Shown here: positions 61,739 to 64,000 of the stretch, piece by piece
How the letters are laid out: each line of letters begins with the position of its first letter
How positions within the stretch are numbered: position 1 is the first letter of the stretch
Assembly (NCBI RefSeq): GCF_031127905.1
Contig: NZ_JARXIC010000007.1
Location: 1 to 64,000, forward strand
Direction of reading: 5' to 3'
DNA from: Thalassobacterium sedimentorum
GTDB taxonomy: Bacteria > Verrucomicrobiota > Verrucomicrobiia > Opitutales > Coraliomargaritaceae
DNA length: 64,000 bases
Notes under the pieces: generated by a model
Told to the model about the DNA's origin: nothing
The model's database searches: none
Seen by the model: only the letters and a program-made list of their open reading frames with translations
Position numbers and translations under genes: made by a program

Positions 61739-62173
61739 ATGAAACGCATCGTCATCATCAACGGCCCCAACCTCGACCGTCTCGGCATACGCGAGCCGGA
61801 TATCTACGGCGACCAGACTTTAACGGACCTTGAAAACCTGCTCACACAAGAAGCTGAAGACTTAGGCGTACAGGTACAATTCTACCAGAGTAACCATGAA
61901 GGCTTCATCATTGATGAAATCGGTGAATATGCAGACTCCGAGGTATTTGGCTTGATCATCAATCCCGGTGCGCTCACCCATACCAGTCTCGCACTCCGCG
62001 ACGCACTGGCCGGCAGCGACCTGCCGAGCATCGAAGTCCATATCAGTAACATCTATCGCCGCGAAGAAATCCGACAACACTCTCTCACCGCTCCCGCCTG
62101 TATCGGCGTCATCTCGGGCCTAGGCTTCGACGGCTACATCGCCGCCTTGCGACACCTAGCTAAGCTCGATTAA
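61739..62173 (+). CDS. aroQ: 3-dehydroquinate dehydratase, type II
   Basis: A 144-residue enzyme that removes water from 3-dehydroquinate in the shikimate pathway, forming a dodecamer in the cytoplasm. The N-terminus IINGPNLDRLGIREPDIYG carries the flexible lid with R18 and the catalytic Y23. H101 in VHISN is the general acid, and NPGALTHTSLALRDAL binds substrate. Length is normal. It starts at the ATG at 61739, preceded by cctagcat without a Shine-Dalgarno. Confidence 0.96.
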   Translation: MKRIVIINGPNLDRLGIREPDIYGDQTLTDLENLLTQEAEDLGVQVQFYQSNHEGFIIDEIGEYADSEVFGLIINPGALTHTSLALRDALAGSDLPSIEVHISNIYRREEIRQHSLTAPACIGVISGLGFDGYIAALRHLAKLD

Positions 62174-62265
62174 AGCAGCGGCCAGCGACCTTATACATTT
62201 TTCTTATATAACCCAAAGTCATTAGGCAGCAGCCTAAAAACCAACCAAAACATAAAGACAACATC

Positions 62266-62595
62266 ATGGCAGACGAACCCAAAGGACTGAACAAACCCGT
62301 CAAACTCAAAGCCGACCTGGCCTCCTTCCTCGGCACCTCCGAGCTTCCACGCACAGAGATCACCAAGAAGCTATGGGACTACATCAAAGGTGAAGGTCTC
62401 CAAACTAAAACTGAGAATGGAAAAGCCGAAAATGCAGGCAAATACATCGTCGCTGATGCCAAGTTGTTGCCTATTTTCCGCAATACATTTTCGACTAGCA
62501 AATCCGGTAAAGTTACCGACCTACGCAACTTGAACGAAGGCCAAACCATCAATATGATGCAAATGGCTGCCGTTGTCGGCGCCAACGTCGAGTAA
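62266..62595 (+). CDS. SWIB/MDM2 domain protein
   Basis: A 109-residue protein with one SWIB domain: NKPVKLKADLASFLGTSELP, then TEITKKLWDYIKGEGLQ and a final hydrophobic MMQMAAVVGAN. The domain is best known from eukaryotic chromatin complexes; bacterial copies are found mainly in Chlamydiae and Verrucomicrobiota, where they may bind DNA-associated proteins or help condense DNA. The role here is unknown. It starts 92 bp after aroQ and ends before a strong terminator, so the two may be cotranscribed. Confidence 0.9.
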   Translation: MADEPKGLNKPVKLKADLASFLGTSELPRTEITKKLWDYIKGEGLQTKTENGKAENAGKYIVADAKLLPIFRNTFSTSKSGKVTDLRNLNEGQTINMMQMAAVVGANVE

Positions 62596-62629
62596 GCTCG
62601 AAGCAGACGCTTCATAACAACTTCCCCAG

Positions 62630-62660
62630 CGACTGCCTCTCACGAGGCAGTCGTTTTTTT
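62630..62660 (+). terminator. Terminator after the SWIB gene
   Basis: The arms cgactgcctc (62630-62639) and gaggcagtcg (62644-62653) make a perfect 10-bp stem with a tcac loop, followed by seven T. Confidence 0.93.
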
Positions 62661-62813
62661 ATATCGACGCGCCCACGGCAGATCGCCTCAGGTATGAGTG
62701 AGCGCTTTGGGGCATGAGCCGGCTCATTTAGATTTCTTCATTTCATTATACGATTTACGTCATTACTTTTGAGAAATGCCCGAACACCAGGCGAGACGCG
62801 CATCGAGACAAAC

Positions 62814-64000
62814 CTACGCTGGCGGCAATAATTTTGCCAGCTCTTCCAGATCACCAAAATGCTCAGCCAAATCCTTCGCACTTCCCAAGTGACCGAGTGT
62901 CCCCTCAAACAATTCACGTTTCTCTTTCTTCAAATGCTGGATACGCTCTTCGATCGTGCCCTGCGTGATCATGCGGTACACAAACACACGGCGATCCTGG
63001 CCAATACGATGCACCCGATCCACCGCCTGGCTTTCTACTGCAGGATTCCACCATGGGTCCAACAAGAATACATAGTCCGCTGCGTGCAATGTGATACCAG
63101 TGCCCCCGGCACGTAAGCTAACAAGAATCACTGCCGGGCCCTTGGTCTTCTGAAAGTTTTCAACAGGCTTGGACCTGTTCTTTGTCGCCCCACTCAACTC
63201 GAGCAAGGTCACCTGCGGGAAAGTGTCCTGAATCAAGGGCTTTAAACGCTTCAAAAGACTCACAAATTGACTAAATATAACAACTTTGCGCGCCCCATTC
63301 CCTCCGAGCGCCTCTTCCAAGCGAGTCAACAACATCTGCACCTTGCCACTTTGCTGAACATCAGCGCTGACATCGGGGAGCAGACCAGGATCACAACAGG
63401 CCTGACGCAGGCGAGTTAACAAAGCAAAAAAGTGCATCGACTGGGCCTGCATCGCGGCCTGCAAGTCATCGCCCAGCTCTTCACGACCACGGTTGAGCAA
63501 ATTTTCATATGTCTGACGCTGTAACTCTGAAATCGGGCAAATTAAGTCCATCTCAACCTTAGGTGGCAGATCCTTACCGACGCGATCCTTCTGACGACGT
63601 AAAATGAAAGGTGTCAACTGCTGACGCAACCGTTCACTAAACGTATCGCGAAATCCCGCATTTCCCACCTCCAATGCATCCTCAAAGCGTCGCCTGGACC
63701 CCAACAAGCCCGGCATTAAGAAACGAAACAGCGTCCACAAATCCAAAAGACGGTTTTCAATCGGCGTCCCAGTTAATGCCAAACGACAGTTCGCCCGAAT
63801 AGCGCAACAGGCCTGCGTCACCTTTGCATCGGGATTTTTTATCTGCTGAGCCTCATCGAGCACTGCGTAGCCAAACTCACACCTTTCAAGTAAGGACTTG
63901 TGCCGTCGCAACTGCGTATAACTGGCGATCCACAGCCGCGCCCCCGCGCCCGGCTTGGTGAAATCATTACCACTGCATAAGACTTCCGTCTGCAAGTCGG
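62814..64000 (-). CDS. SNF2-family helicase, C-terminal part (gene runs off the window)
   Basis: The frame is open to the window edge; the first residue seen is not the real start. About 395 residues are visible. They include motif II (LDEAQQIKN), motif III (LALTGTPIENRLLDLW), and the C-terminal helicase domain with KVVIFSQFVSLLKRL, then SLRAGGTGITLHAAD and motif VI (QAVDRVHRIGQDR). SNF2-family proteins use ATP to move along double-stranded DNA and remodel bound proteins. The N-terminal part with Walker A lies beyond 64000; large verrucomicrobial members often have a SWIM zinc finger there. The C-terminus (FGDLEELAKLLPPA) is normal. Confidence 0.92.
   Translation of the reverse strand, partial: DLQTEVLCSGNDFTKPGAGARLWIASYTQLRRHKSLLERCEFGYAVLDEAQQIKNPDAKVTQACCAIRANCRLALTGTPIENRLLDLWTLFRFLMPGLLGSRRRFEDALEVGNAGFRDTFSERLRQQLTPFILRRQKDRVGKDLPPKVEMDLICPISELQRQTYENLLNRGREELGDDLQAAMQAQSMHFFALLTRLRQACCDPGLLPDVSADVQQSGKVQMLLTRLEEALGGNGARKVVIFSQFVSLLKRLKPLIQDTFPQVTLLELSGATKNRSKPVENFQKTKGPAVILVSLRAGGTGITLHAADYVFLLDPWWNPAVESQAVDRVHRIGQDRRVFVYRMITQGTIEERIQHLKKEKRELFEGTLGHLGSAKDLAEHFGDLEELAKLLPPA

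Noticed and set aside
62749-62763. A third LacI-type site (ATTTACGTCATT)
   Set aside because: Only one half matches TTTACGTAAA, and the place is 30 kb from the glycan locus between a terminator and a helicase gene.
1-64000. CRISPR arrays, insertion sequences, tRNA or rRNA genes
   Set aside because: No regularly spaced direct repeats, transposase frames with flanking inverted repeats, or tRNA/rRNA-like sequences were noticed in the gaps.

Overview
The window looks like a chromosome segment from a Verrucomicrobiota bacterium of the Puniceicoccales/Opitutales type (Coraliomargarita- or Lentimonas-like, probably marine). The signs are two secreted proteins ending in PEP-CTERM sorting tails (VPEPG, hydrophobic stretch, Arg-rich end), a DUF5069 protein, a SWIB-domain protein as in Chlamydiae, a pseudopilin in a glycan locus, a GldA/F/G-type ABC system followed by DUF4340, and abundant DUF11 proteins. 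This placement is inference from gene content; no rRNA or tRNA gene was found. Few starts have a good Shine-Dalgarno sequence; many are preceded only by A/T-rich DNA.

Layout. 1-1100: DUF5069 protein and a CxxS glutaredoxin. 1100-7700: gltBD (NADPH glutamate synthase) behind a leader with a long AT-rich hairpin and a second hairpin plus T-run close to gltB. 7800-9560: a voltage-gated-type K+ channel with a zinc-ribbon tail and a DUF6901-like protein. 9757-17767: one tightly packed operon of ABC ATPase, ABC permease, GldG-like protein, DUF4340 protein and an AsmA-like protein. 17846-23196 (minus): a DUF2760 membrane protein and two unusual Hsp70 proteins. 23301-26669 (minus): photolyase, TIGR01777 epimerase and renalase-like FAD oxidoreductase.

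26891-36665 is a glycan-utilisation locus: GH31, pseudopilin, secreted protein, GH99-like lipoprotein, PEP-CTERM protein, GH2 beta-mannosidase and a LacI-type regulator. A 16-bp palindrome centred on TTTACGTAAA overlaps the GH31 promoter, and a copy of its core lies between the divergent beta-mannosidase and regulator genes. The enzyme set would fit glucosylated high-mannose glycans (inference). A nitroreductase follows.

37466-56256 (minus) is the most striking part: almost 19 kb taken up by four consecutive genes for secreted DUF11-type proteins of 151, 914, 1987 and 3146 residues. The 1987-residue protein joins DUF11 and SdrD_B-like modules to a C-terminal region that looks like an outer-membrane beta-barrel. 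Three of the four end with the same kind of C-terminal module, and three carry calcium-loop-like D-x-N-x-[DN]-G motifs. A strong sigma70-like promoter precedes the first gene. This may be an undescribed surface-fibre or surface-layer system. Upstream lies a two-component pair (56720-59622) whose sensor has an ABC-substrate-binding-like periplasmic domain.

The end of the window (59830-64000) holds a DUF3127 protein with an SSB-like acidic tail, a second PEP-CTERM protein, aroQ, a SWIB protein and the C-terminal part of a SNF2-family helicase that runs off the window.
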